From positions 31,651,385-31,715,384 of the forward strand of contig NC_079479.1 of assembly GCF_026230105.1 (NCBI RefSeq): a stretch of DNA of 64,000 nucleotides, written 5' to 3'. Below are positions 1-12,239 of this stretch, in pieces. The DNA comes from Diorhabda sublineata (taxonomy: Eukaryota; Arthropoda; Insecta; Coleoptera; Chrysomelidae). The notes under the pieces are model-generated. The model made no database searches. It saw nothing but the letters and a program-made list of their open reading frames with translations, and was not told where the DNA came from. Both the position numbers and the translations under genes were made by a program. How positions within the stretch are numbered: the first letter of the stretch is position 1; every line of letters starts with the position of its first letter.

Positions 1-1094
1 ATCGAGGCCTGATTTGAGTGTCCGGTAACCTTCATAATTTGATTTTCTGAAACCCCAACCTTGGCAAGCTGAGTAACTGCAGCAGCACGGTTCAAGTGAT
101 TTGTCACTTTTATTCTTTTCGTGTCAATTCCTATAGCTTCCGCTGCATCTCTTGTCCACTTTGAAATTTCATTTCGTCATACTGGACAATTTTTAAAAAA
201 ACCTTTTGATGTTTCTTTCATCCATGATGGGTTTACAGTTAAGAAAAGACGATCGACCGTAATATGTTTTCCTCTTTTTTCTTTCAACATTTTAAAAAGC
301 CTGCAAAATTATAATGATAGATTGTTTGATATCATGCTTTACATTAAATACCTTATTGGGCATTTATCAGGCTCGGTGGTGTCTTGGACTAACCATCTTT
401 TTTCTGTTAACTTATGACTCCCTCCTTGCGCTGTCTTAGAAAAAATAGGATTATAAGCTATGTGTTCTGTAGGGTTGCCGTAGTTGTCAAATTCTTCTTC
501 AAAGTAACTCAAAAGGCAATTACATGCTTCTCCTCCTCTCCACGCCAGTTCATATGAAGCAATATGAAAGAACTTGCGTTGAAGTCCGTCCGGAGTCGAC
601 TCGTCCCAAATGGCACACATTTTATCAATATCTTGTCCTGATAAGCTAGATGCACTTGTTTTTCTTTTTTCAGGACACTTTTGCAACTGCTTCCTTTTTG
701 CGTCTCTCACAGTTCTGGCGCATTCAAACGTTACATCTTTAAAAGGATCGAAAATAATGTTAAACTCTTCATAACATTTTTGTTGCAAAATTTTCGCTAC
801 TGTATTCCAAAGTGTTTTGACAACACCTTCTTTATATTCTTCCCCATCACTACGTCTCATGTTGAAAGCGAAATCTCTTAGAATTACGGCCAGCTGTGCG
901 ACAGAAGTTTCCTTGTTCAAAGTGTATTTTCGTTCATCACAAAATTGTTGAAACTGTCGCCACGCAGAATCTCTCGACTTTTTCGTATTCAGTGGAGTTA
1001 GTTTATCCACTGCGGCGTCTATTACTTGCGTGGAATTCTGCCCAAAACGTAAACTCATTTGGAAATATTTTTTCACGAAAAAAACTGTTGTCAA
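1..1094 (-). pseudogene. Tyrosine recombinase (KIAA1958/Crypton type), interrupted, cut by window edge
   Basis: The reverse-strand frame starts at 1094 and runs 251 codons to a stop at 339-341. It has an N-terminal helical region of the SAM-like core-binding type, then the start of a catalytic domain with the first arginine in ELAWRGGEACN. Skipping 301-342 (gtaaag...ttgcag, GT-AG ends, 42 bp) joins it in frame to a second block, 300 down to 1. That block holds the HxxR box (NHLNR) and the GHSN box, so three of the conserved recombinase signatures are visible; the catalytic tyrosine would lie left of the window. The second block has one in-frame TGA at 177-179. The 42-bp piece is a multiple of three, so it is either a very short intron or a decayed insert. 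Known of the family: these proteins (DUF3504-like) derive from Crypton DNA transposons and cut and join DNA through a 3'-phosphotyrosine. Inference: a transposon copy or domesticated relative, probably now inactive. Confidence 0.72.
301..342 (-). other. Candidate 42-bp GT-AG intron in the recombinase
   Basis: On the reverse strand the segment begins GTAAAG and ends TTTTGCAG, and both flanks continue the same recombinase homology in the same frame. It contains two in-frame stops. It is shorter than most insect introns, so a non-spliced decayed insert remains possible. Confidence 0.4.
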
Positions 1095-1099
1095 TAAGT

Positions 1100-1148
1100 T
1101 ACCGTAGATACCAATTCAATGCCAATATGTTGATCGTCATCTACGGTA
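1100..1148. repeat. Small inverted repeat next to the recombinase start
   Basis: TACCGTAGAT at 1100-1109 is exactly repeated in inverted form as ATCTACGGTA at 1139-1148, a 10-bp arm with a 29-bp loop. It lies only a few bases upstream of the reverse-strand recombinase ATG at 1094. It could be a hairpin in the leader or a protein-binding palindrome. Confidence 0.45.
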
Positions 1149-1230
1149 TAATTTAAAGAATAACAAATTTTAAACACAGAATTAAGTTTATTTTAAATTA
1201 AATTTTTCTCAGGAAGTAGTCTGCCAAAAT

Positions 1231-1328
1231 GCCCTCTCGTGCATGTCAAATTGTCTCATAATTTCCTCTCGTCCGCATTCGCGCACTCGAGAAAATTAAA
1301 TTATCCACAATTTGACATGCACTCGGGA
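1231..1328. repeat. Foldback element of about 100 bp
   Basis: TGCATGTCAAATTGT at 1240-1254 pairs perfectly with ACAATTTGACATGCA at 1307-1321. The similarity extends outward (ccctctcg versus ctcggg) and partly inward around a CG-rich centre with gcgcactcgag. The shape is a miniature foldback element or a long hairpin, and it carries no coding capacity. Confidence 0.5.
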
Positions 1329-4300
1329 CATTAATATTGAGAATTTTCATAATTATGGGGATTGTGTCTCGTAATAAAACGATACTGAAAACAAGATACT
1401 TGATGCTCACCGCATGGGATATCGTCGATCTCGGTTTTTCGATTCTTTGGAAAGTCGTGGAAGATTGAAAATATGTTGTTTTGACGTGAAAAAAATCCAT
1501 TTCTCAATATAATATCTCATCTCGATAAACCGATACGAGATCGAGACGAGGAAAGTGGAGCTTATGTAGAGGTCTAGTCGCCTCTTCATAGAGAAACTCA
1601 ATCACTATAGAAATACTGCGATCCCGATGAGAAAAATCTGGTGTCTATACGTAGCCAAATTCACTAGTATCTGCTTTGAAATTACTGAAACAAATAGATA
1701 TTTCCATGAAAATGAAAAGAACAAAACGAATAAGAAGGGAAATTGGGAGAAAAAATATATTTTTTGACATTTTCTCAGAAATGAGGGTAAATAATAAAAA
1801 CAACTGAACTTATCAAAAGTTTAATTTCTAGCCGCTGAAACGATATGCCATTAATTTTATTTTTCCTCTATAAGTACAATTTATAAACCTGTATATCAGA
1901 AACTAACAATTTTGGATGTAAATTATGTTCAAGAATACCGATTACCCCTCATATTAATTTGTAAATTTCAGCTTGTGATTTTCATTTTCACATCATAACT
2001 ATGTAAAATTAAACGAGTGTTATCTATGATTGATCTTCACTTCGATTTCCGATTAAAACGCTTTTATTCCATGTATAAAAATACTTCTCCTTGTATATAC
2101 ACCTCACTGAATTCAATCTCTATACATTTCCACGCGTTCGCGGTTGAACCGTTTCCCAATTCACATCCCTTGGTGTGCAGTAGCGTTTTACTTCATCTCA
2201 TCTTCTTCTAACACGCACTGGTCAAACGTAAAAACTGATAAAGATGGTTAATATAAAAGAGGAAAAATGAAAGAACTGAATCCATATACTAGAAAGCGCA
2301 TGTGTGATAAAAAGGGGTCTCCTCTCTTTTTCTTCCAATTTTTTTATTTTGGAATGGGATTCCGTTTCGTTCTTTTCATTTACAGTTGATGAATGGCTTT
2401 AAGAGTGAAAGAATGTGGATTTGTGGGATTTTTGATGGTTTTCAACTAGGAAAACGGTAATTTGTTTTTTGTATACTCATTTATATGCTTTCCGAAAAGT
2501 ATAAATATTATTCTCCATATAATTAGTTTATTACATTCACTTTTTTTAATAACTATCAATATAGGATGGATTAGAGCTAATTATATTCAAAACTAATACT
2601 AATATTGATGTATACAATTTAAAATGGTATGAATTATTCTGTACTTTTTGCTGCACCTCTTAGGGATACGAACTTCTTTTAGTTTTTGATATGATGACAT
2701 TATTAGACTAAAAAAATATCAAAACATTTTCTTTTTGTTTGTTTTTATGGATTTGTGATCTGATGTTTAGTGTAGGGATGTATTATGCAAATATTTTTGT
2801 TGTTTTGTAGAATACTGCGTCTTGGTTGCATCTTCTTCACGTTTGTTTATTTATTTTGTTCAATGTTTCTGTAATTTCTTATTGATACTATTTCATCTTC
2901 AATCGCTACTACAAAACCTTCAGTTCCGAGACAAATTTGGGAGCTATTCAGGCAAAATTTAATATTATTACATCATTATATTAAAATATTCAACAATTTA
3001 TTGTGATTGCAATTTTTATACTTGAAATTCAATATAGTTTTTAGTCAGTTTATATAATATAAACAAAATAAACTTGATTGATATTCAGAGAAAATTCAAT
3101 AGGTTTCCTGAAAATCCAATATCTGTAATAAAAATTGAAACAAAACAAAGCTATTGCTTAAAAAGCAATCGTGCGACAATTTACATTGTTATTTCCTCTA
3201 TGACTTGAATGAAATTAATTTTATGTTATAATTAAGAAAATAGATAATATAAGAAAGCACTTTTACTCTTTCTGTACTTATTATCCCAAAATGTCTTCAA
3301 CAAATTAATGGTAAATCCTCATCCAATTTCCCACACTTCTAGTTCTATTTATTTGAATTTTCATCATCACACTGTTTATCAAATTTGTTTTTTACTTTCA
3401 CTAAATCTCATCATTTTGATCTCAAATTTTTTTTTCCTCAACTGCCGGAATTCTTCATGTTGTTATCTGATTTACAAACGCATCTTTTGTGTGATATAAT
3501 TACGATACAATAAATAAAAATTGTCCTATTGATTTCTGACATTATTGTATAAAAAGACAAGATAAATAGTTATTTACAAACTAAAACAAGTGTAAAGGAA
3601 TCTGTTAGAAAGACCTTTTTTTGTTGTTTCCATATAAACAGTTGTATACATGATTTTTAACCGATTCCTTTTACGTTATGTACCTTAAATAATGAAATGA
3701 TGTCCATCTAGCCTCTAATTATCCTTCCTGCAAGATTAGCCTTAATTTTGGTTAGCTCTCTCTCAGAAGCGCCGTAAAAGCAACGAAAGCTGTAAAATTA
3801 GCCGATATTTTCAAGTGCGCGATGTCGCCATTAAATTGTCTGAACGCCTTATTTAGTACTGAATGTTTTCATTAAACAGGGAGAGTCTTAAAGGCATAAT
3901 AGCTCACTAAATTTAATGGGAGGTTCCAACATTAGATCCACTAACTTAACCTTAGGTAAAATCTTGTATAATTTATTGTAATACTCCCCTACTAAGTTAA
4001 TAGTATCGTTTTATCATTTAAATTGGCAAAGTTCCAGGAACAAACGACTAAGGGAAAGAGAAGGCCTACCTCGGTTATCCGAGAATATTATTCTAATCCT
4101 CGAATTGTTATCAATTTTCGAGGGTATCTTGCTTTTGTTTCTACAGCTTTCTTGAGGATAAATACTCGAAATTTCAAATTAAAAGTAAGGAAAATATTAA
4201 TTTATTTGGTACCCAAATAACATGCCAGTATTTCCATCACTATTAAATGAATTCAATTAAGTCGATTCGTATTTCTATTCGAAATGTAAAATTGAAATTT

Positions 4301-5270
4301 AGTTGTGCGATCCATTCCAAAAATAGCGAGATATACTGAATACCTTTAATCAGTTCTTTATACCATCAACACTCTCTCTAGATATTCTAGTATCCAAGAA
4401 TTTAAAATAACAAAAATTGCTCACATACCCAATGGAAGAGCTGGAAACAGTCTTCTAAACATATAGCTGGAAACCGCCGGCATTCGACACTCCAAAAGTC
4501 TCTTAAGAGAATGGTCCAAGGTACAGTCTGATTCAGCTCGAAAAAAATCAGCTAAGACTGATCATCCTGTTGATTACTTACCACTAGTGTTCTGCAAAGT
4601 ACTTCACGACGATGAGCACCACGCAAGTTGCTCAATTTCTTAGATGCTCCATATACTAATCGAAATCGATCTCCTTAGTCTCTACTCCTGATTCTAACCT
4701 CATCAAAATCCAATCCCAAACATTTCTATTATTTTGTAATAATTATCTTACTTGCAGACATACGCTTGTACGTGATGAAAATTGTGAGTATGAGAAGTTT
4801 GAAATTTTGGGCCTAGTTGTAAATGAGAGGTCACGGTTTTATTGAATTTCAAATGAAACTAGTTTGTTCAAAAGGGTAAAAGGTCGCTCGTCTACCCAAT
4901 TTATTAAAATTTCCTTTTAGTTGGGTTCTATTATAAAAAATCTTAACGTTGAAGAAAACGGTTACAATTTTTTCGAAGATGTGACCGGGACTAGTTATTT
5001 GGGATCAAAGTTTGTTGAAAACTAATCCGTATTCAGTATATAGGATGTTTCATAAATTAAATAGAAAATAGCTTCTTGCCTTATTACAGAGAATTATTTT
5101 AAAATTATCTTTGGAAAATTCTTAGCTACAATTATATGGAAAGGGCCGGAAATTACCTCCCCAAGTCAATAAAAATTCAGTTATGTGGATTTTCATTATT
5201 TTTAAATAATTATTCATCAGATTTATGTATATAAGTATAGTTCAGGGTGTCATATACATATAAAGGATCT
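1329..5270. other. AT-rich non-coding stretch
   Basis: No convincing gene was found. Open frames here are short and resemble no family I recognise. There is a pyrimidine-rich patch near 2090-2380, a somewhat GC-richer patch at 3725-3860 and a small hairpin with CCTCGAA arms at 4098-4123. A 26-nt segment at 4758-4783 is bracketed by a strong acceptor and donor and is discussed under findings. Confidence 0.5.
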
Positions 5271-5645
5271 GTTGCGTCCTCTTTTTTCGCTGTGGTACTA
5301 AGGATGCTCAGAGTTTACTACTGATCTATCACTCCTACTCTTTTCAGGAGTTTCAGAACTTGGATTTTATCTACATAGCAGTATATAAATTCTACACGTT
5401 CCATTCTCTTCTAAACGTAGCGTTTCCAGATGTTCATTAAAGTAGCAATTTCCCAGAAAGACTTCTGTTAATACTGTTCTTATTTAAACTAAAACATTCA
5501 CAAGATCTTCTTTGTATATAGGTTTCCAGGGGCATATAATACCTGATTTTTTTACGCTCTTGTCTAGGCATTTCCAAATTAGCATAGCTCTAATGTCTGC
5601 TTGGCTATCAAATTTGATGATAAATCCCTGTTTGAGTTAATTTCT
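5270..5645 (-). mobile_element. Non-LTR retrotransposon RNase H relic
   Basis: Read on the reverse strand from about 5635, the frame gives FDSQADIRAMLIWKCLDKS. This parallels the RNase H signature of I/R1-type LINEs, in which an aspartate is followed by SQAAI-like residues, a leucine-rich turn and a WxC segment. The reading is broken by stops and frameshifts further down, and upstream reverse-transcriptase motifs are not recognisable. In the family this domain removes the RNA strand during target-primed reverse transcription. This copy is dead, and family placement is tentative. Confidence 0.4.
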
Positions 5646-8230
5646 TTCCAAAAGATTCAGCAATTAAAATGTTATAGATATAGATATAGAGTAGTACCTG
5701 TTGCTAAATCACGTTCAAGAAGTTGAAAATCAATTTATGATAAAATTTGGACATCTGCCAAAAATGTGAATAATTTGAGCAAGCAACAGCTAGAAGTAAT
5801 TGCTGAAACAATTTGGAATATATCAGCTGCAGAATCAATGTGTCTGATTATGATACAGTAAGTTATAAGCCCGAGAGTGTAGAAAAGATCGGTGACATAA
5901 AAATGTAACATAAAAGTATAGTGTCTCATATTTCTGACTGGTATCAATTAACTGAATACACTTATCAGCTCGTTACTTGATCATTATGTGCTTGAGAATC
6001 CATCATACAAAGAAATTTTCTTTATGGTGGACGGTTCGCAAAATTAAGTGCCAGTAAACAATAAATAATATAGCCACTTTGATTACTTAACATTTAAAGT
6101 TGATCAAAGTTTTCAATAAAAAAGGATTAGAATAATAAAATTCTCAAATGCGAGAGGAACTGTTACCAAAATTCTATTAGTTGACAATGTTTAAAATCTT
6201 AATATTAGTTATAGTAAGAAAAAATAGAGAAATCTAGGGGAATGTCTTCTTAAAAGACACGAATGTATAAATATTTGGTAAACTGCCTAAAGTTTCCCAA
6301 TTCAAAAGTTTTCTGTAGGCAATATAAAAAAATATTAAGCTCAACGCAGTTTGATTTACTTGCAAGAGTAACACCAAGATATTCATGCTGCTGACTGATG
6401 ATTTTCTCTATTACTGTAAGATTATAAGATTTTATAAGATAGGTGTACATCTCCAATAGGTGACTGGTTTGTTTTTAACGAAGGAGATTCTGTTCTTCTT
6501 GAATATGAGCTCTACAGTTATCTCTAAACTTCTGGGACTATGAAAACACTAGTAGGAAATTCCAGAATACTCCCAGCTGATGTAAATAATTTCTTTTTTG
6601 TATAAAATACTCATGAATATAGCGTGCAAACTAAATGTTTTGGAATCAAGTGGCACAAATCTATAAGAATGAATCATTATTAAACTATGAAGATTTTTTA
6701 ACAACAAAAAATTAATTTTTCGTTCATTTTTAGAAATATTATTATGAGTTACTCATGTAGAGTTTTGAGGAAATAGAGTAATGTCTGTTATTCGGAGACG
6801 TTTTCCTTCACATATACAAACGTGACAATAGACAATGAGGCGAAACGTCCGGACCGGTGGTCAATGAGAAACAGGCATTAAGTGGCTATTTAAGGTTAAA
6901 TAGGTGACTGACTCTGTTCTTGGATATAACTTGTCTACCCTCCTCTACTAGTTTCTGAAACGTATATCGGTATAGGAAATTGCATGTTGCCATAAAATTT
7001 CAGAGGTGAAAGGGGATGAACGATGAAAATTAATTAGATATTTTTGGCGCAATGGAAACATCTAATATTGAGTTACTTATCAATTCGCTTCTCAAAAAAA
7101 TAACACAAAGGTAATTTGAAAATCAGTAAAGCGTTTGCTCTTAATAAAAAGGATCGAGAGAAGGAAAAGATACAGAGGTATAGAGATTTAGGTATCATCT
7201 ACTGAAGCTGAAATTAGAAAACTAAACCTGGAAAAAGTAGTTTGTCAACTCAGGGTCAACTTTTTCAGTTTAATGCTCTCATGTAAAGCTTAACCAATGA
7301 TTGAATATTCAAGTTTCTTCCTCGAAATTGATGCAGAATGCGTAATTTCGACTGAGATATGAAGAAAATTGGTTTTATAAATCGAATAAATAGAGCCCAT
7401 TTCACTTTATTAGGAATAGAATGAAATTTAACTTTACACAATAACGATTTTGTTAGCTAATTATGAAACAGTAATAATATCCATACTTCTATATTTCTTC
7501 ACCTGTATGTTCACAATATGCTTTTTCAAGCAATATTATCGATATCCATTATTTAAATAAGTCTCAATGATTCTCAAAAGCTATCAATTCACAAGTATTA
7601 CATCTTCAGCATATATAAAATATTAATATTTGAAAATATGAAAAATTCAACTCAACATAATAATAAAATTCACTGCTAGCATTGATACTATAAATAGAGT
7701 AATTTTTTTCAACCCTTTAAAATATTACTTAGTTACAGTGAACCCTTATTATTATGATAACAGGTCAAAGTTGAGGAAACTTGTTTCTGGAACTTGTCAA
7801 ATTCGACGAAAGGATGACCAGTGGTCAACAATATCATTTAAATATATTAGAATCCCTTGAGAAATAAAACTAGATTTTAGATTACTTCTCATGGTAAAGG
7901 GGACATTACTAAAAACGTGAAAGAAATGGGGTTAAAGCAACATTTCTTTCGATTTAGATATACTAGTAACCGGTAAATGGGTTCGAAATAACTAGTTTCT
8001 GTAACATACGTATAAGCTGCCTGTGAGAAATATTTCCAAAAATGAAAGTTGTAATAGATACCAGTTTTTTTTTAATAACGTGTCCTACATAAAATTCGAA
8101 CAAGTTATGCAAAATAAGAGAACAATTATAACAATTTTAACATTCTGGATTATACACCAACAGGAGATAAGTCCAACAAACAGTCAAGGAAATTATGTAA
8201 AAAAACCTTTAAGGATGCACACTACATAAA
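5646..8230. other. AT-rich stretch with a recurrent short motif
   Basis: No coding gene was recognised. A near-palindromic core, gaccRgtggtca, appears near 6855 and 7820 and again near 14311. It is embedded in loosely similar surroundings (gaaac, actag and gggg-containing words), which suggests scattered copies of one old non-coding repeat. Confidence 0.4.
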
Positions 8231-8330
8231 TGAATTTAGAATGCATCAAAGTCAAAGATGGAAAGGCTACAGGACCAGATAATTATCACTCTAAATTCCA
8301 AAAAATAATTGGATGAGGTGAAACCTACAT
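8231..8330 (+). mobile_element. Reverse-transcriptase motif scrap (LINE)
   Basis: The frame from 8231 reads MNLECIKVKDGKATGPDNYH and continues to a TGA near 8320. GKATGPDN is the conserved motif at the start of many LINE reverse transcriptases, usually followed by a proline and an acidic residue. Only about 30 residues survive. The scrap abuts the left edge of the 453-bp tandem array, so the array arose inside or beside an old retrotransposon. Confidence 0.55.
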
Positions 8331-8349
8331 CAATGTTTAACAAAATTAA

Positions 8350-10735
8350 CTAGAGCGAAAAAGAGACTATTGGCTTCGAAGCCTCGGGCAATGGTTAACC
8401 CTAATTACCACAAAGGATCAAAAAGACCAGTATGAACTGAGTTGAACTGACGCGAGGACAAGGTTGAAAGAAACCAAACTTATATTCATAATATTGTTAA
8501 AAATTTAATAGTTAGTTATTGTAGATTTAGGAAGTTATGTATATAAACAAGATCTTTAACTAAACAAAACGTGAATTGTTCACTACTAGTCTCAGATAAT
8601 TAAAAACAGAGGCCACGAAATAGAAAATATATAGATAGTTATTAGTCGTGTAAAAATAGATATATAGAAGTAATGTATATAGTTGATAGTTGTATTTATA
8701 GGTTTATACGTACCGTGAATTGTTATTTAGTGTGTAATTCGTAAACGCGAAATATGCCACAGAGATCTAAAGCAAAGAAGAGACTCTTGGCTTCGGAACC
8801 ACAAACAAAGATTAACCTTAACTTTCACAGAATTGTTCTGCGCAACATGTGGTGGTTATTAATCTGAAGATCAAAAAGAACAATATGAACTGAGTTGAAC
8901 TGACGCGAGGACAAGGTTGAAAGAAACCAAACTTATATTCATAATATTGTTAAAAATTTAATAGTTAGTTATTGTAGATTTAGGAAGTTATGTATATAAA
9001 CAAGATCTTTAACTAAACAAAACGTGAATTGTTCACTACTAGTCTCAGATAATTAAAAACAGAGGCCACGAAATAGAAAATATATAGATAGTTATTAGTC
9101 GTGTAAAAATAGATATATAGAAGTAATGTATATAGTTGATAGTTGTATTTATAGGTTTATACGTACCGTGAATTGTTATTTAGTGTGTAATTCGTAAACG
9201 CGAAATATGCCACAGAGATCTAAAGCAAAGAAGAGACTCTTGGCTTCGGAACCACAAACAAAGATTAACCTTAACTTTCACAGAATTGTTCTGCGCAACA
9301 TGTGGTGGTTATTAATCTGAAGATCAAAAAGAACAATATGAACTGAGTTGAACTGACGCGAGGACAAGGTTGAAAGAAACCAAACTTATATTCATAATAT
9401 TGTTAAAAATTTAATAGTTAGTTATTGTAGATTTAGGAAGTTATGTATATAAACAAGATCTTTAACTAAACAAAACGTGAATTGTTCACTACTAGTCTCA
9501 GATAATTAAAAACAGAGGCCACGAAATAGAAAATATATAGATAGTTATTAGTCGTGTAAAAATAGATATATAGAAGTAATGTATATAGTTGATAGTTGTA
9601 TTTATAGGTTTATACGTACCGTGAATTGTTATTTAGTGTGTAATTCGTAAACGCGAAATATGCCACAGAGATCTAAAGCAAAGAAGAGACTCTTGGCTTC
9701 GGAACCACAAACAAAGATTAACCTTAACTTTCACAGAATTGTTCTGCGCAACATGTGGTGGTTATTAATCTGAAGATCAAAAAGAACAATATGAACTGAG
9801 TTGAACTGACGCGAGGACAAGGTTGAAAGAAACCAAACTTATATTCATAATATTGTTAAAAATTTAATAGTTAGTTATTGTAGATTTAGGAAGTTATGTA
9901 TATAAACAAGATCTTTAACTAAACAAAACGTGAATTGTTCACTACTAGTCTCAGATAATTAAAAACAGAGGCCACGAAATAGAAAATATATAGATAGTTA
10001 TTAGTCGTGTAAAAATAGATATATAGAAGTAATGTATATAGTTGATAGTTGTATTTATAGGTTTATACGTACCGTGAATTGTTATTTAGTGTGTAATTCG
10101 TAAACGCGAAATATGCCACAGAGATCTAAAGCAAAGAAGAGACTCTTGGCTTCGGAACCACAAACAAAGATTAACCTTAACTTTCACAGAATTGTTCTGC
10201 GCAACATGTGGTGGTTATTAATCTGAAGATCAAAAAGAACAATATGAACTGAGTTGAACTGACGCGAGGACAAGGTTGAAAGAAACCAAACTTATATTCA
10301 TAATATTGTTAAAAATTTAATAGTTAGTTATTGTAGATTTAGGAAGTTATGTATATAAACAAGATCTTTAACTAAACAAAACGTGAATTGTTCACTACTA
10401 GTCTCAGATAATTAAAAACAGAGGCCACGAAATAGAAAATATATAGATAGTTATTAGTCGTGTAAAAATAGATATATAGAAGTAATGTATATAGTTGATA
10501 GTTGTATTTATAGGTTTATACGTACCGTGAATTGTTATTTAGTGTGTAATTCGTAAACGCGAAATATGCCACAGAGATCTAAAGCAAAGAAGAGACTCTT
10601 GGCTTCGGAACCACAAACAAAGATTAACCTTAACTTTCACAGAATTGTTCTGCGCAACATGTGGTGGTTATTAATCTGAAGATCAAAAAGAACAATATGA
10701 ACTGAGTTGAACTGACATGAGGACAAGGTTGTTAA
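8350..10735. repeat. Tandem array of five 453-bp units
   Basis: The landmark cgcgaggacaagg begins at 8451, 8904, 9357, 9810 and 10263, with a diverged version (catgagg) at 10716. All spacings are exactly 453 bp. By eye the five units are essentially identical. A diverged partial copy precedes the array (about 8350-8450) and another ends it (about 10716-10735 and slightly beyond). The pattern is two old flanking copies with a freshly homogenised core. Each unit holds one 37-codon frame. This could be young satellite DNA, recent unequal exchange, or an assembly effect. Confidence 0.93.
8754..8867 (+). other. 37-codon frame repeated in every 453-bp unit (copy 1)
   Basis: The ATG at 8754 opens MPQRSKAKKRLLASEPQT and the frame ends NMWWLLI before a TGA. 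Identical copies lie at 9207-9320, 9660-9773, 10113-10226 and 10566-10679. The start is basic (RSKAKKR) and the end is hydrophobic. The diverged leading copy near 8354 still reads AKKRLLAS, so the frame predates the array. No family is recognised. The frame may be the start of a decayed mobile-element ORF rather than a functional small protein. Confidence 0.3.
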
Positions 10736-10839
10736 GACCAAAATTATATTCATAATATTGTTGACCTCTGACTTCAGAAGAAAGGAATAAAAAATATAGA
10801 AGAAACAAAATATTAAAAATATCAAGCCTTTTTTAAGAA

Positions 10840-11129
10840 AGAAAGCAGAATGTAAAAAAGATTTGGATAGTGAAGCTTCAGCTGGAGAAGACTACAAATA
10901 CGATTGTGGTGAATACTACCTTAAAACTAAAAAAATGGAAGATCGGACCCTTTGTATTCTCTGTCTTGAATGGATCAAATCAAAGGAAAATGAGAAAGGA
11001 AGAAGAAATAATATGTATGGGTCAAATAAGATCGCCACTTCCTTTATTCAAAAAAAAGTTATTACTAAAATGTCGATTGATGTATCGTCACCAAAGCCTG
11101 TAAAACCAAAGTTGATTAATAAAAGATAG
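10840..11129 (+). mobile_element. Zinc-finger-like tail of a pogo/jerky-type transposase, decayed
   Basis: The frame at 10863-11129 encodes 88 residues. An acidic-serine lead (DSEASAGED) is followed by YKYDCGEYY and then EDRTLCILCLEWI. This resembles the small CxxC...CxxC finger (often WIQCxxCxxWxH) that closes many insect pogo-like DDE transposases. Some metal ligands are missing: the first cysteine pair is reduced to one, and the histidine after the tryptophan is lost. The transposase core is not visible upstream, where the 453-bp array lies. Probably a relic; identity is moderate at best. Confidence 0.38.
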
Positions 11130-12239
11130 ATAATAAAGTACAGATTTTAATTTCTGCATGTTTTACTTGTATGTAGTGAATAAACTTCAGTAGTTTTGAG
11201 TCAGAATAGTACAAGGTTATTGTGAAAGAATTGGTCAATCGATTTAGCACAAACCTTTTATTTGCCTTTTGTTATCTATGGTACATAATAAATGATTCAA
11301 TAATATTATTGATCATTTCATAAGATAAATTCAGAATTTTAGATTTTCTCTTTTTTTTTCAATCATATACTTGGAAATTGTGTTTGACTACAAATAAAAT
11401 CTATACCCGTTTGCTTATCCCCAATTATTATTTCAACCTTCCTTAAATTCAGCCCAAACTTAAGAGACCAATCATAGTTGATGAAATATTCCTCCCTAAA
11501 GTAATTATTCGGAAACTTTAGCAATATGGGTGCGTAGGTAGAAGTGATGGAAAATCCGCGAGCAGGACTAAATATGTATGTGCGGCAAGGCATAATTAAT
11601 CATAATACGGCAGTTGCTCCATGACAGCAACGTCAGCTTCGCTTACTTAAGGTTTATGTAATTTCCTTACCTACCCCGGCCCTCTACTTCCAGTGGGATG
11701 CCGCGGAAATCCACCCGATGTTTTACCCTCAACCCCACGCAGAACCGGATCAAGTATAGACACTTTACCTATGATAATAACAATGAACAATATTTTCAAA
11801 TGTATTCCAATAATTTGAGGGTAATTGTTATATGCACAGCTCTACAGGTTTTCTAAGAAAAATAAAAGTTATTGATAGCTAAAAAAAACAAATATATTGT
11901 GATGTAAAATGAGGGAATATTGGTATGATTTTTGAGCATCCCACATCAATTGAATAAAATAAATGTATATGAAAGACATTAGTTTTATTTATTACCCTAT
12001 TATCAAATAGAAGAATTCTGGTCATGGTATAATCACAATTAATGTTTAAGAAATTAATGTTCTATCCAAATTGAAATATCTATGCAATTGCATATAACTA
12101 TAACTAACTACTAACTAATAGTTAACGCAAGACCAGCAGTCTAGACTAGTATCAACAGTGTTTTCGATGGTAAGCATACTATTTTTATTTTTTATTTTAA
12201 TTATTTCATATTGTTTCATTTCAGTTTCTCCTTTCCTCG
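11130..12239. other. Intergenic stretch with a GC-rich patch
   Basis: Mostly AT-rich without genes. Bases 11625-11760 are clearly richer in G and C (tcagcttcgc, ccccggccctc, ggatgccgcgg). On the reverse strand this reads an open GKTSGGFPRHPTGSRGPG before a stop, which looks like a repeat remnant. I cannot name the family. Confidence 0.4.

Noticed and set aside
121..417. Forward 98-codon frame over the recombinase
   Set aside because: The opposite strand has clear recombinase motifs, so this is an antisense by-product.
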